Positions 46,894 to 56,427 are shown, counted from the first letter of the stretch. The stretch: 64,000 nucleotides of DNA from Vibrio sp. ES.051 (GCF_002563795.1 NZ_PDJL01000005.1:496001-560000), one strand, 5' to 3'. Notes: a model not told the origin generated them from the letters alone. Program-made: numbers and translations.

Positions 46894-47652
46894 ATGACGC
46901 AACCTAACCAAACTCAGTACCACCTTGAGCTTATCTTGGCGATTTACAACCTTATTCCTTACAATAAGAAAATCACCGCTAAACAAATCCAAGCTCAACT
47001 TTCACCGCTTGGTTTAGATCGCTCCTTACGCACTGTCCAACGTAATCTGTCCGCTATTTGTGCCATGTTTCCTGATGTCATGGTGGATGATCGCGATAAA
47101 CCTTTTGGTTACCAAAAAGCCGAGACGCTTGCATTGAGTACTACTGCCCATGAAGCAGTGCTGCTCTATTGGTTAATCGAGTCAACCAAGCATCAACTGC
47201 CTAACAGCCTTACTTCTTTACTGGATAACTTTCTCTCAGGTATTGCACCTGAAAACATAAAAGGAATTCAAAGTCATTGGTCATCCAAAGTGCATGTTAC
47301 TGACACTGCGATAAGCGGTGAGCCGCTATACATTAACGTTGGTGTATTCCAAATTGTTTGTCTAGCGACACTTCAGCAACGTCTTATCTCACTAAAGATA
47401 AACGATGGTGACCACAATCTACGCCTAACTAACGTTCAACCAATCGGTCTTGTACTTCATCACGGAAACGCTTATCTCGTTTGGCGTAAACACGCGCATA
47501 CCAAACTAAACACTCTCTCCCTAAGCAACATCCATGAATCGACGATGTCGAGCTTTCGCTTCGATCTCCAAACCGATGCAACGCTACTGTCTTTGGACAT
47601 TCAGCAACTATTTAATCTGACTGACACTCACTGTGAATTCAACACCATATAA
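46894..47652 (+). CDS. WYL-domain transcriptional regulator
   Basis: 252 residues from the ATG at 46894 (MTQPNQTQYHLEL). N-terminal winged helix (LAIYNLIPYNKKITAKQIQAQLSPLGLDRSLRTVQRNLSAI) and a divergent WYL-type domain (KINDGDHNLRLTNVQPIGLVLHHGNAYLVW). The frame is open to 46744, where a GTG overlaps the DUF2787 stop, but that extension has no family features. Regulators of this type often control defence or mobile-island genes. Confidence 0.78.
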   Translation: MTQPNQTQYHLELILAIYNLIPYNKKITAKQIQAQLSPLGLDRSLRTVQRNLSAICAMFPDVMVDDRDKPFGYQKAETLALSTTAHEAVLLYWLIESTKHQLPNSLTSLLDNFLSGIAPENIKGIQSHWSSKVHVTDTAISGEPLYINVGVFQIVCLATLQQRLISLKINDGDHNLRLTNVQPIGLVLHHGNAYLVWRKHAHTKLNTLSLSNIHESTMSSFRFDLQTDATLLSLDIQQLFNLTDTHCEFNTI

Positions 47653-47681
47653 CCCTCTTATACCCATTATGGAGAAATAGA

Positions 47682-48842
47682 ATGAACCTATCTAAAACCT
47701 TACTTGCCACTGCACTTACTGTACCTGTCGCCTTAACAGGGTGTGGTGGCAGCTCATCAGATGGACATAACAATGATTCTGGTCAGCAGTATCAATTTAG
47801 TGGTGCTGTACAGAAAGGTCCTCTACAGCCGGGCTCTGTTGTTACTATCAAAGAGCTTAATGACGAGTTCGTTGCTACAGGTGTTACACACACTACCCAG
47901 ATAGAAGACTACGTTGGTAACTACAGCGTAAACGAACGCTTCGGTAGTAAGTACGCAGAGCTTGAAGCTGAAGGTTACTACTTCAATGAAATCACTGGCT
48001 CAACAGACGACCAAATGACAATGAGCGCTTTCGTTGACATGTCTGAAACCTCTGCCGCTAACTTCAACACTGCTACGGCGGTAATGAAGCAGTCTGTTAT
48101 GGCGCAGGTAGAAGCTGGCGTTGATTTCGTAGAAGCAGTAGACATGGCAACTCGTAACCTGCTAGACATCTACAACTACGATGCAGTATCTAGCGAAGGT
48201 GTGAACTTCTATGAAACTAACCTAACTAACGCAGAAGACACCAGTACTATCCTACTGGCGATCTCTGCAACTACGCTACAGATGGCAACGGACAAAGGTA
48301 CTGCGCTAGAGCAAGAAATCGAGAACATCGGTAAAGTTCTAGTTAACCCTGACTCATCTGAATTCACTGAAATGAAAGACCTACTTAACGACTACCGCTT
48401 TAGCCTATACGCAGGTAACACCTACGAGAACACTAAAGAGTACTTCACTAAGAACGGTCTTGAATTCACTATCCCACACATCGATTACTTCATTGATGTT
48501 GATGGTGATGGCGTACTGCCTAGCAAAGACCTACCTGTGTTTAACTACACTTCAGGTATCTCTGTAGGTGTATCTGAAGACGCTATCGGGAGTGTATATC
48601 CAGCTGGCGCTAGCACTATTGATTACCAAGGTCGACCTATGACGTTCGAAGTAATTGGTGAATTCCAGCACGGTGAAATCGAAAATATTGAATATCGTGA
48701 TACTGGAGTTGATATTACGTATCGCCTAAAGGATGTGAACTTTGAAGGTACAGTTGATGACTGCATTTCAGTTAATACAGTAACCCCATCACCAGCTAAC
48801 TTTCCATGGAAAGCATGTGTAACTTTAGTTAAGAATAACTGA
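47682..48842 (+). CDS. Secreted lipoprotein of unknown function
   Basis: 386 residues. Lipoprotein signal with ALTGC, then a serine/glycine spacer. The domain starting FSGAVQKGPLQPGSVVTIKELND is a repeated theme in marine gammaproteobacterial lipoproteins. A calcium-loop-like DVDGDGVLPSKD lies at about 268-280. The middle of the gene uses a narrow set of codons (GTA, CTA, GAC, AAC) more evenly than its neighbours, as in well-expressed genes. Function is not known to me. Confidence 0.72.
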   Translation: MNLSKTLLATALTVPVALTGCGGSSSDGHNNDSGQQYQFSGAVQKGPLQPGSVVTIKELNDEFVATGVTHTTQIEDYVGNYSVNERFGSKYAELEAEGYYFNEITGSTDDQMTMSAFVDMSETSAANFNTATAVMKQSVMAQVEAGVDFVEAVDMATRNLLDIYNYDAVSSEGVNFYETNLTNAEDTSTILLAISATTLQMATDKGTALEQEIENIGKVLVNPDSSEFTEMKDLLNDYRFSLYAGNTYENTKEYFTKNGLEFTIPHIDYFIDVDGDGVLPSKDLPVFNYTSGISVGVSEDAIGSVYPAGASTIDYQGRPMTFEVIGEFQHGEIENIEYRDTGVDITYRLKDVNFEGTVDDCISVNTVTPSPANFPWKACVTLVKNN

Positions 48843-48850
48843 TAGATAAA

Positions 48851-48867
48851 AAGAAAGGGGCTTAGGC
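48851..48867 (+). terminator. Terminator of the lipoprotein gene, split by IS256
   Basis: AAGAAAGGGGCTTAGGC stands before the element; immediately after it are one more copy of GCTTAGGC and then TCCTTTCTTTTTT (to about 50182). Joined with one copy of the duplication, this gives AAAGAAAGGGGC-TTAG-GCTCCTTTCTTT, a 12-base stem with a T tract. The element landed exactly in the hairpin. Confidence 0.8.
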
Positions 48868-50161
48868 GAGGGCGTTCAGAATTCTGTGTCAGCTAATTTT
48901 GGCTAAATATCTAAGACGTCATCCAAGCGACCTTCAAAATGAATCGCCAGTTGAGACAATGTCATATTCCAATTCTGTATTGGCATTGTCCATTTCTTAG
49001 AAGCATTCAATATCCCAGCATACAGTAGCTTAAGCAAGCTATTTTCATTTGGGAACCCACCCTTAGTTTTGGTCAGTTTACGGAATTGGCGATGTACGGC
49101 TTCAATAGCATTTGTCGTGTAAATAGCCTTTCGGACGTATTCTGGATATTTGAAGTAAACCGATAAATTTGCCCATTTGTTCCGCCAGGAACGAATCACT
49201 ATTGGGTATTGCTGTCCCCATTTGGCTTCCAAACGATCCAACTCCATCTCGGCCGCTTCTTTGCTGACAGCCCGATAGACTGGCTTCAAGTCGGCCATAA
49301 ACGCCTTCTGATGCTTAGAGGCAACATATTTCATAGAGTTACGGATTTGGTGAATGATGCATTGCTGAACTTCTGTATCAGGATAGATGGTTGCTATCGC
49401 TTCTGGGAAGCCTGTTAGCCCATCTACGCAGGCGATCAAGATATCTTCAACGCCGCGGTTATACAGATCTGTTAGCACGGAGAGCCAGTAATTAGCGCCT
49501 TCCGACTCTGACAGATAAAGACCGAGTAGCTCCTTTTTCCCCTCAACATCTAAGCCCAATATTGTGTATATCGCTTTGCTAACGTAGCGTCCGTCTTCTT
49601 TGATTTTATAGTGGATGGCATCAAGCCAGACAAAGGGATAAAGTGCATCGAGCGGACGTTGCTGCCACTCCTTCAGCTCAGGTATCAAACGGTCGGTAAC
49701 ACCTGTGATGGTGGCCTCAGAGACATCAATGCCATACATATCTTCTACGTGACCACGGATATCACGGTAGCTCATACCGAGCGAGAACATGGATAGGATC
49801 TTACGGTCGATCTCATCGGTCAATTTAGTCTGGTTCTTCTTAACTAACTGGGGTTCAAATGTTCCAGAGCGGTCGCGTGGGGTATCCAGTTCAAACGTGC
49901 CGACAGAAGACTTAATCGTTTTCTTGCTTGAGCCGTTCTTACGGTTAGGTTGCTCATCACCTTCAAGGTGCTGTTCGAGTTCTGCTTTCAAAGCAGCTTC
50001 TGTGATTTGTTTAATGAGCGGAGTTAAGAAGCCATCTTTACCTGTCAGGTCTTGGCCTGACTGAAGGGCTTTAATAGCTTGTTCTAGATCGAAGTCTTTG
50101 TTCATGTGTCATTCCTGTTTTGTATATCATACTGAAATGACACAGATTTCTAAACACTACC
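48868..50161 (-). mobile_element. IS256-family insertion sequence, intact
   Basis: The ends are imperfect inverted repeats sharing CTGTGTCA (GAGGGCGTTCAGAATTCTG at the left; GGTAGTGTTTAGAAATCTG read in from the right). GCTTAGGC occurs at 48860-48867 and 50162-50169, an 8-base target duplication typical of IS256. The single transposase gene is complete. Confidence 0.88.
48903..50105 (-). CDS. IS256-family transposase (Mutator type)
   Basis: 400 residues. FELDTPRDRSGTFEPQLVKK, DEIDRKILSMFSLGMSYRDI, VWLDAIHYKIKEDG, ACVDGLTGFPEAI, QQCIIHQIRNSMKYV and FPNENSLLKLLYAGI are the standard IS256/Mutator blocks holding the DDE residues. The length is normal and there is no disruption. Confidence 0.95.
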   Translation of the reverse strand: MNKDFDLEQAIKALQSGQDLTGKDGFLTPLIKQITEAALKAELEQHLEGDEQPNRKNGSSKKTIKSSVGTFELDTPRDRSGTFEPQLVKKNQTKLTDEIDRKILSMFSLGMSYRDIRGHVEDMYGIDVSEATITGVTDRLIPELKEWQQRPLDALYPFVWLDAIHYKIKEDGRYVSKAIYTILGLDVEGKKELLGLYLSESEGANYWLSVLTDLYNRGVEDILIACVDGLTGFPEAIATIYPDTEVQQCIIHQIRNSMKYVASKHQKAFMADLKPVYRAVSKEAAEMELDRLEAKWGQQYPIVIRSWRNKWANLSVYFKYPEYVRKAIYTTNAIEAVHRQFRKLTKTKGGFPNENSLLKLLYAGILNASKKWTMPIQNWNMTLSQLAIHFEGRLDDVLDI

Positions 50162-50250
50162 GCTTAGGCTCCTTTCTTTTTTACGCCCAAAACGTCATTA
50201 TTCATTACTGTATGAACACTCGTCATAATATATGATAAAAATAACACAAA

Positions 50251-50919
50251 TTACTTAACACTCGTGCTAAAGTTTCTACGCGCTCCTATTGCTTGAGTGC
50301 GCGCTTTAGCTAAATAGATAGAACGATTAAACAAACTTGTGAATTCATAATTTCCCGCAACCTCTTCTCCCTCAAAAGAGCGAACTTTATAAGTTGCATT
50401 TTCTGGTATATATACAACCTTATGAGCATCTTCAAGTTCAATGCCTAATACTCGTGACCAAGCACATAATAACATTTGGTATAAGTACTTACATTTTCGC
50501 TCATCTCTAATTACACGTTTAAAATCGCCTAAACTTTGGAAGTTATCTTTGTTGAGAAAAATCACTAGATGATAATGTGGGTTATCTGATTTATCGATTT
50601 CTTTACACCATATATATCGCACCCTTTCTTCACTAACAGAACTAAACCTCCTTTTTCTTCTTTTTAATTCCTCTGCTATTTGACTTTCTAAAGATCCAAA
50701 GAACTTCTTCATATAAGGAAATTCTTCCTCAAACTTATAGTCACTCGGAAATCTAAGGTCTACTCTGAATGCAAATGTTCTAGGGAAACAATTAGTAGCA
50801 TGAGTTAATACTTCATAAATTTTTCTTACTCTGCTCTCTATCAATTCCTTTTCTCTAGTAATTAGATTTATTCCTTTGAATTCTTTTTGTTTAATTAGTT
50901 TGTTTTTACGATTTGTCAT
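50251..50919 (-). CDS. Inovirus Gp2-like (YagK/YfjJ) protein
   Basis: 222 residues from the ATG at 50919, 5-6 bases after AGGAGAG; an earlier start at 50940 lacks a ribosome site. VDLRFPSDYKFEEEF and RYIWCKEIDKSDNPHYHLVIFLNKDNF resemble the Gp2/YagK-YfjJ domain; HYHLVIF looks like the HUH metal motif of rolling-circle initiators. Such proteins are found on P4-like islands and filamentous phage. It probably takes part in replication of a mobile element; the partner genes are not visible. Confidence 0.75.
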   Translation of the reverse strand: MTNRKNKLIKQKEFKGINLITREKELIESRVRKIYEVLTHATNCFPRTFAFRVDLRFPSDYKFEEEFPYMKKFFGSLESQIAEELKRRKRRFSSVSEERVRYIWCKEIDKSDNPHYHLVIFLNKDNFQSLGDFKRVIRDERKCKYLYQMLLCAWSRVLGIELEDAHKVVYIPENATYKVRSFEGEEVAGNYEFTSLFNRSIYLAKARTQAIGARRNFSTSVK

Positions 50920-51023
50920 GTGAACTCTCCTCTTGTTCATAGAGGTGAGTTCTCTGTTACTTTTTAGTAGATACTCAATGAGTTATTATCTTAGAGATAT
51001 AGTAGATATGAATACTGGTATAG

Positions 51024-51251
51024 ATAAGTAGTGATATATTAAACATTACCGACACTGTTTCTTTCGGTGAAGGTAGTAAATGGAAAGGGCTTACACTGTT
51101 CATCAACTCGGAAGTTAAGGACATAGGAAATGGTAACATGTACCTCTACAACCCAAGTAAACCTATTGAAAATAACTTATGCATCTGTGATAAAGCATCA
51201 CATATTCCGAGTAAAAACCTCGCAAATACTTGCGCAATCTTCCGCATATAA
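51024..51251 (+). pseudogene. Orphan 3' end of an unknown gene
   Basis: An open frame without a start codon (stop at about 51021) reads ITDTVSFGEGSKWKGLTLFINSEVKDIGNGNMYLYN and ends CAIFRI with TAA. Its base composition is higher in GC than both neighbours. It looks like the last ~70 codons of a gene removed by rearrangement. I do not recognise it. Confidence 0.4.
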
Positions 51252-51309
51252 CTACATTATAACCAGCATGTTTTGTAACATAATGTTCACATAAAGGTTG
51301 AAGGGGCTC

Positions 51310-52290
51310 ATGGTAATTCAAGAAATAAAAATAAAGCAAAGTATCGATATTATTAATGCCACATATTTTATCTATATTAAAAGGAGAGCTAGCGCTAACA
51401 GAGGAAGAAATCGGTCCATCAACTTGTTAGTTGATAATTCAAACACATTTAAGAATAAATTTATTCGATACAATGAACTATTACCAGACGATGAAAAAAC
51501 AAACACCAGCGAAATAAATTCATTTTTAATACAAAATAGTACAAAGAATAAAATAATTGATTTATTTGATATCAAGCTTAATAATCTACACCAATCATCA
51601 AGAACTATTAATTGGCTTTGGGGGTATATACAACTAAACTTTAACCATGAAATTAATTACCTAAAAGAAATATTGGATGATATTGCGTTCTTTAAGAGAA
51701 ATAAAGATAACATTAATAAGTTATCAAACTTAATAATTAGCGAAGAAATAAATGATTACTTCAATAAAAAAAGTAATAATTTAAACAACAAGCTAGAACA
51801 AGTCATTAATTTCATAAACTATAAGTGTTTACTATTTGACGTTATAGATGATTATCTAAGAGAATTACATGATGAATGGATGCGCGTTTTTACAAATAAT
51901 AGATTTAAACGATTCATAACCAAGTCAAAAAACGAAGATGAATCATTTAGAAAGAGTCAATTCTTTTATGAGGAATTAATTAAGGTCGACGAAATAGATA
52001 AACAACTTAAAATCTTTGAACACTGCACGGTCAATGACCCAACAGCGATATCTCAAACGATTTTAGATCTCCTAAGTTCTAATCTTGAGCAACAAGCTGT
52101 AATTTCAAAAATAAGCAAGAAGTGGAGCAGCAAAAAAAACCGAAATAATGGGAAGCTTTCTTTTTCTACGACTATGCTCCCTGAAACAAAGAACAAACTA
52201 GACCAAATTGTCAATCATAGCTATAGCAATATCAGTACTACGTTACAGAAAATCATCGACCAAGAGCATGAAAAGTTATTTAAAAAGTAA
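51310..52290 (+). CDS. AT-rich protein of unknown function
   Basis: 326 residues from the ATG at 51310, preceded by GAAGGGGCTC. It is highly charged and asparagine/lysine rich, mostly helical, with a long coiled region (about 105-215). The C-terminal ~45 residues (KLSFSTTMLPETKNKLDQIVNHSYSNISTTLQKIIDQEHEKL) have the strand-helix-helix look of a ribbon-helix-helix DNA-binding domain. Codon use differs strongly from the chromosome to its right. A DNA-binding role is inferred only. Confidence 0.6.
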   Translation: MVIQEIKIKQSIDIINATYFIYIKRRASANRGRNRSINLLVDNSNTFKNKFIRYNELLPDDEKTNTSEINSFLIQNSTKNKIIDLFDIKLNNLHQSSRTINWLWGYIQLNFNHEINYLKEILDDIAFFKRNKDNINKLSNLIISEEINDYFNKKSNNLNNKLEQVINFINYKCLLFDVIDDYLRELHDEWMRVFTNNRFKRFITKSKNEDESFRKSQFFYEELIKVDEIDKQLKIFEHCTVNDPTAISQTILDLLSSNLEQQAVISKISKKWSSKKNRNNGKLSFSTTMLPETKNKLDQIVNHSYSNISTTLQKIIDQEHEKLFKK

Positions 52291-52580
52291 AATAATATAA
52301 AACTGGTAACCAATCAACTCGTAAATAACTAATAGAGAATAAAATATAGAACGTAGTTTAATTACTAATAAATAGAAAGGAAAGATAAAGCACCTCTTTT
52401 AAACATAAAGGACTAGGGTTGAGTAAATGTGACATATCTTGCGTTCTCGACTTCAAGATAACTCCTTTTTTGCAGCTTGGAATTGACATCATGAACTTTA
52501 GTAACCATCTTAGTAACCAAACAAAAAATCAAACCGAATTAAACACTATAAAATCAGACAATTAAATAACAAGATCAACT

Positions 52581-52595
52581 TACGCCAGCCCACCA
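52581..52595. other. Possible island attachment remnant (tRNA/tmRNA 3' end)
   Basis: TACGCCAGCCCACCA ends in CCA after a 7-base acceptor-like stretch and is followed at once by a strong terminator. It resembles the end of ssrA (tmRNA), a common integration site in Vibrio. There is no T-arm before it, so it would be only the duplicated 3' tip left by integration. The partner copy is not in the window. Confidence 0.3.
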
Positions 52596-52605
52596 AACGT
52601 TTGGA

Positions 52606-52635
52606 AAAGGCCACCTTCGGGTGGCCTTTTTTTTT
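52606..52635 (+). terminator. Strong rho-independent terminator
   Basis: AAAGGCCACC / GGTGGCCTTT, a 10-base perfect stem with a TTCG tetraloop and a run of T. No gene ends just before it except the possible tRNA/tmRNA tip, which supports that reading. The following gap to 52926 has no gene. Confidence 0.88.
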
Positions 52636-52926
52636 GCATCTCTTTTTTTGCCTCTAAAACTACGAAAATTCAACTAATTAACTCTTCTCTCTGTTTCATA
52701 CCGCCTCATCACACCTCATAGCTTCTCACGTTTTAGTACCCTATGATTTATCCTATACTCATATCTAAGATAATTTTGGGTACTTGAAACAGTAGAGTGA
52801 CGGCAAGACTTTTTCGCTAATCAACTGACAAAGAACGATTGCTCACTGATGGACGAGGGTTACAAGTTTGCACCAACGATTAAATCCTATACTCTTTCAA
52901 TAAGTAGCATTCAATGGAAATGAGTA

Positions 52927-53826
52927 ATGTTAAAAGGCAGTGAGTACCCTTCTATTCGGGCATTGAGAACCTTTGTCGCGGTCGCAAACCACTTAAGTTT
53001 TTCTAAAGCAGCAGACACATTGTGTGTGACGCAAAGTGCCGTAAGCAAACAAATCGCTAGCCTAGAGCAACTGGTAGGGTTGCCTCTTATTCAGCGAGGC
53101 TTAAATGGTATTGAATTAACGGAAGAAGGGCAGCGTTACCTACCAGAAGTTACTGAAGCGTTAGGGCTAATACAGCATGCCACCGCTAATCTGATTCAAT
53201 CAGGCACCGAGCAAGAGCTGCTGGTAGTAGATGTTACACCTTCATTTGCGAGTTTGTGGTTGGTGCCGCATATTAATGACTTCCACCAGCGGTACCCCAA
53301 TGTTCGGGTAAAAATTCATACCGGAGATAGCGTACTCAGAAACCTTCACGGTGAAAGTGATCTACATGTCCGATGCCTTCCTTTGTCGACTCATTATGAA
53401 TACAGCCAACTTCTGTGTAAGGAAATATTACTTTTGGTGGGCGACGCCTCTCTCCCTACATTAAAAACGAAGCAAGCGATCAACCATTATCCATTAATTC
53501 CTCAAACCACTCGCCCTCAATTATGGGAACAATTCAAACTCACCCACTCTTTGGATAACCCAATCACTTATCACGCTGTGGGATTTGAACATTTTTATTT
53601 AGCTTGTGAGGCGGTCAGAATGACAAAAGGCTTCGCGCTACTGCCAGACTTTATGGCGCGATATTCGATTCAGCGGGGAGATATTCAGCATATTCTCAAC
53701 CTTTCATTAGAAAGTGGTTATGGCTATTACGTGATGATTCCAAACTATCGCTTATCCGCCAACAAAGTGGTGATGTTTCACGAATGGTTAAAAAGCAAGC
53801 TGAGTCATACCAGTGCTTCCGCTTAA
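52927..53826 (+). CDS. LysR-family transcriptional regulator (GcvA-like)
   Basis: 299 residues: PSIRALRTFVAVANHLSFSKAADTLCVTQSAVSKQIASLEQLVGLPLIQRG is the winged helix, and the effector domain follows with LWLVPHINDFHQRYPNVRVKIHTGD as in the GcvA/AmpR group. It begins the chromosomal part of the window. The GNAT-nitrilase gene starts 108 bases downstream on the same strand and may be its target. Confidence 0.9.
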   Translation: MLKGSEYPSIRALRTFVAVANHLSFSKAADTLCVTQSAVSKQIASLEQLVGLPLIQRGLNGIELTEEGQRYLPEVTEALGLIQHATANLIQSGTEQELLVVDVTPSFASLWLVPHINDFHQRYPNVRVKIHTGDSVLRNLHGESDLHVRCLPLSTHYEYSQLLCKEILLLVGDASLPTLKTKQAINHYPLIPQTTRPQLWEQFKLTHSLDNPITYHAVGFEHFYLACEAVRMTKGFALLPDFMARYSIQRGDIQHILNLSLESGYGYYVMIPNYRLSANKVVMFHEWLKSKLSHTSASA

Positions 53827-53934
53827 CTTATTTGTATGAGTCACAGCAGCTCAAAATTGCTATTAGTGTATGTATGTTCAAATTTATGGCATTCTCATTA
53901 ATATTGTTTGAAAAGGATAAATGGATTGAAAGAT

Positions 53935-55467
53935 ATGGACACCAATTCGCCCAAGCTCTCTTTACGTACCATTGAGCCAACCGACTACCCTGAGCTCGCA
54001 GAACTAATGGACCTGGTTTTTCCAGATGTGGGTGGCTCATGGCCCCGTCTGACAATTATGGATCTTATTCATCAGTTTCCTGATGGTCAGATCTGTATCG
54101 AAGATAATGGCAAGATTATCGGTGCAGCATTAACAATAAAAGTAAATTACAATCGTTTTTCACTTCCTCACTTATACACCGACATCATTACTGAAAATAA
54201 CGTTATCCAAAATCAAGTCACGGGTGACGCGATGTATGGCTTAGATGTGTTTGTTCATCCAGATTACCGAGGCCTTCGCTTAGGACGTCGCTTGTATGAT
54301 GCACGTAAAGAATTGTGTCGAAGCAAAAATTTCAAAGCAATATTAACTGGCGGTCGTATTCCGAATTACCATAATCACTCAGATGAGTTGAGCGTCGCGG
54401 AATACATCAATAAAGTTAAGCGCCGAGAACTGCACGACCCAATCTTATCTTTCCAACTCGCCAACGATTTCGATGTTAAACGCATTATGCGTGGTTACTT
54501 ACCAGAAGACAGCGCCTCTGAAGGCTACGCAACGTTATTGGAATGGGATAACTTTTTCTACGAAGAAGATATTCAGTCGGTACACGACGTAGAAAAAACG
54601 TTGATCCGCATCGGTGTTGTGCAATGGCAAATGCGTGCGATGAATGATTTGGAAGATTTATTGGATCAAGCCGAGTTTTTTATCTCCTCTCTTGCTAACT
54701 ACAAAGCGGATTTTGCTCTGTTTCCAGAGTTCTTTAATGCCCCACTAATGGGATTAAAAAATGATAAAAACTCAGTAGAAGCGATTCGCTTTTTAGCGAG
54801 CTTTACCGAAGAGATAAAACATCGTTTCTCGCAAATGGCGGTGACTTACAACATCAATATTATTGCGGGCAGTATGCCAGTTATCGAAGACGGCAAACTC
54901 TATAACGTCGCTTACTTACTGCAGCGTGATGGTCAAATCAACGCACAGTATAAAATCCACATCACACCACATGAGCAAAGAGATTGGGTGATTGACGGCG
55001 GAGATCACGTTCAAGTATTTGAAACGGATGCAGGGAAAGTCGGTATTCTTATTTGCTACGACAGCGAGTTTCCAGAATTGGGCAGAATGTTGGCCGAACA
55101 AGGCGCACAAATTGTGTTTGTCCCCTTCTGGACAGACACCAAAAACGGCTATCAAAGAGTACGCATCTGCTCTCAATCGCGCGCTATCGAAAACGAATGT
55201 TACGTTGCAATTGGCGGCAGTGTTGGGAACCTACCTCGTGTGGATAACGTGGACATTCAATACGCACAATCGGCAGTATTCTCGCCTTCCGATATCTATT
55301 TCCCACACGACTCAACGCTAACAGAAGCCAGCGCCAACACTGAGATGATCATCTTTGCCGACGTTGACCTAACTAAGTTGAAGCAACTTAATACCGAAGG
55401 CTCAGTGACCAACTTACGTCATCGCCGCCTCGATTTGTATGGTGCATTCACCAAAGCAAAAGAATAA
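53935..55467 (+). CDS. GNAT acetyltransferase fused to a carbon-nitrogen hydrolase
   Basis: 510 residues from the ATG at 53935. The first ~200 residues are an N-acetyltransferase fold with the acetyl-CoA loop DVFVHPDYRGLRLGRRLYDARKELC. The rest is a nitrilase-type amidohydrolase: glutamate in FALFPEFFNAP, lysine in NAQYKIHITPHEQRDW and cysteine in VGILICYDSEFPELGRMLAEQGAQI, the Glu-Lys-Cys triad. This fusion is a known widespread protein of unknown substrate, probably an amide or peptide. Confidence 0.92.
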   Translation: MDTNSPKLSLRTIEPTDYPELAELMDLVFPDVGGSWPRLTIMDLIHQFPDGQICIEDNGKIIGAALTIKVNYNRFSLPHLYTDIITENNVIQNQVTGDAMYGLDVFVHPDYRGLRLGRRLYDARKELCRSKNFKAILTGGRIPNYHNHSDELSVAEYINKVKRRELHDPILSFQLANDFDVKRIMRGYLPEDSASEGYATLLEWDNFFYEEDIQSVHDVEKTLIRIGVVQWQMRAMNDLEDLLDQAEFFISSLANYKADFALFPEFFNAPLMGLKNDKNSVEAIRFLASFTEEIKHRFSQMAVTYNINIIAGSMPVIEDGKLYNVAYLLQRDGQINAQYKIHITPHEQRDWVIDGGDHVQVFETDAGKVGILICYDSEFPELGRMLAEQGAQIVFVPFWTDTKNGYQRVRICSQSRAIENECYVAIGGSVGNLPRVDNVDIQYAQSAVFSPSDIYFPHDSTLTEASANTEMIIFADVDLTKLKQLNTEGSVTNLRHRRLDLYGAFTKAKE

Positions 55468-55648
55468 TGGCAACACCTCGTTAGCTTTTCACCTGCGATG
55501 GCTGGCGAGGGTTCTTTATCTTCGACGTAAAGTTAGCCAGAATTATTAAACAATGTCAGTTTCCGTGCTTTTGAGAAACAACAATTGACCGGATAATACA
55601 ATCGGAGTATCACTCCATCTTCGTTTCGCCTTCATTAGGGGAAAGCTT

Positions 55649-56266
55649 TTGGAACATATCAACGATCTACTCATGTCCATGAAGCCTTTGCTGGAGCAAT
55701 ATGGCTATCTTGCGCTTATCGTCAGTATCTTTCTTGAGGGGGTAGGCATTCCAATGCCAGGACAGTCTCTGATGATCGCAGCATCGCTCCTTTCTTCAGA
55801 ACAGGTCATGAGCTTAAGTATGGTGATGATGGTATCTTGGTTGAGCTGCTTTTTGGGCAATACCTGTGGCTACCTAATCGGTTACTACTTTGAAGGTTGG
55901 CTGGATAAAAAGGGCTACATTTCTGGGCCAAAAATGCAGACGCTTCAACTCTCTATCCAAAAATACGGGCCAACATGTTTGGTGGTAAGTCGCTTTATTG
56001 AAGGCATGAAGCAATTTATACCCCTTGCCTGTGGCATTGCTAAGATGCCACGTAAAGAGTTCTTAATCGGCAATGCACTCGCAGCAACAGTCTGGGTGTT
56101 GGTATTCAGTTTGTTTACCAACTATGCCTTCGAACACCTTAGCTTACTTAGCAACCTGTATACCGAGCACAAATATCTTGTTTGGGCACTCGCTGCAATC
56201 CTGTTTATGTGGATGCTCTTCGGGGTCATCAAGCGCAAAAAAGCCAAATCGACGCAATCACGTTAG
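55649..56266 (+). CDS. DedA-family membrane protein
   Basis: 205 residues from a TTG with AGGGGAAAG ahead. Patterns: LEQYGYLALIVSIFLEGVGIPMPGQSLMIAASLL, LGNTCGYLIGYYFE and VVSRFIEGMKQFIPLACGIAKMPRKEFL with the conserved arginine-glutamate of the SNARE-associated/VTT domain. DedA proteins move polyprenyl phosphate or phospholipid carriers across the inner membrane. The C-terminus is basic. Confidence 0.9.
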   Translation: MEHINDLLMSMKPLLEQYGYLALIVSIFLEGVGIPMPGQSLMIAASLLSSEQVMSLSMVMMVSWLSCFLGNTCGYLIGYYFEGWLDKKGYISGPKMQTLQLSIQKYGPTCLVVSRFIEGMKQFIPLACGIAKMPRKEFLIGNALAATVWVLVFSLFTNYAFEHLSLLSNLYTEHKYLVWALAAILFMWMLFGVIKRKKAKSTQSR

Positions 56267-56273
56267 CCAACAT

Positions 56274-56314
56274 AAAAGCTCGTGGTATCAATTGGATATG
56301 TGACACGAGCTTTT
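56274..56314 (+). terminator. Rho-independent terminator after the DedA gene
   Basis: AAAAGCTCGTG / CACGAGCTTTT, an 11-base perfect stem with a 19-base loop and TTTTTT. It separates the DedA gene from the antiporter gene, and argues against the open frame that runs back from the antiporter through this hairpin. Confidence 0.85.
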
Positions 56315-56427
56315 TTCTCTTTCTCGTCAGGAAAAAAATCAACAGCCATTTAGACGTCCAGACGTTGACAATATATAAATGTGAGATTAGTCTGCTCTTC
56401 TCTCTTATTATTAATATTGTTGTTTAC

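Noticed and set aside
56182-56427. N-terminal extension of the NhaC-type gene
   Set aside because: Runs through the DedA gene end and its terminator; the family start is at 56428.
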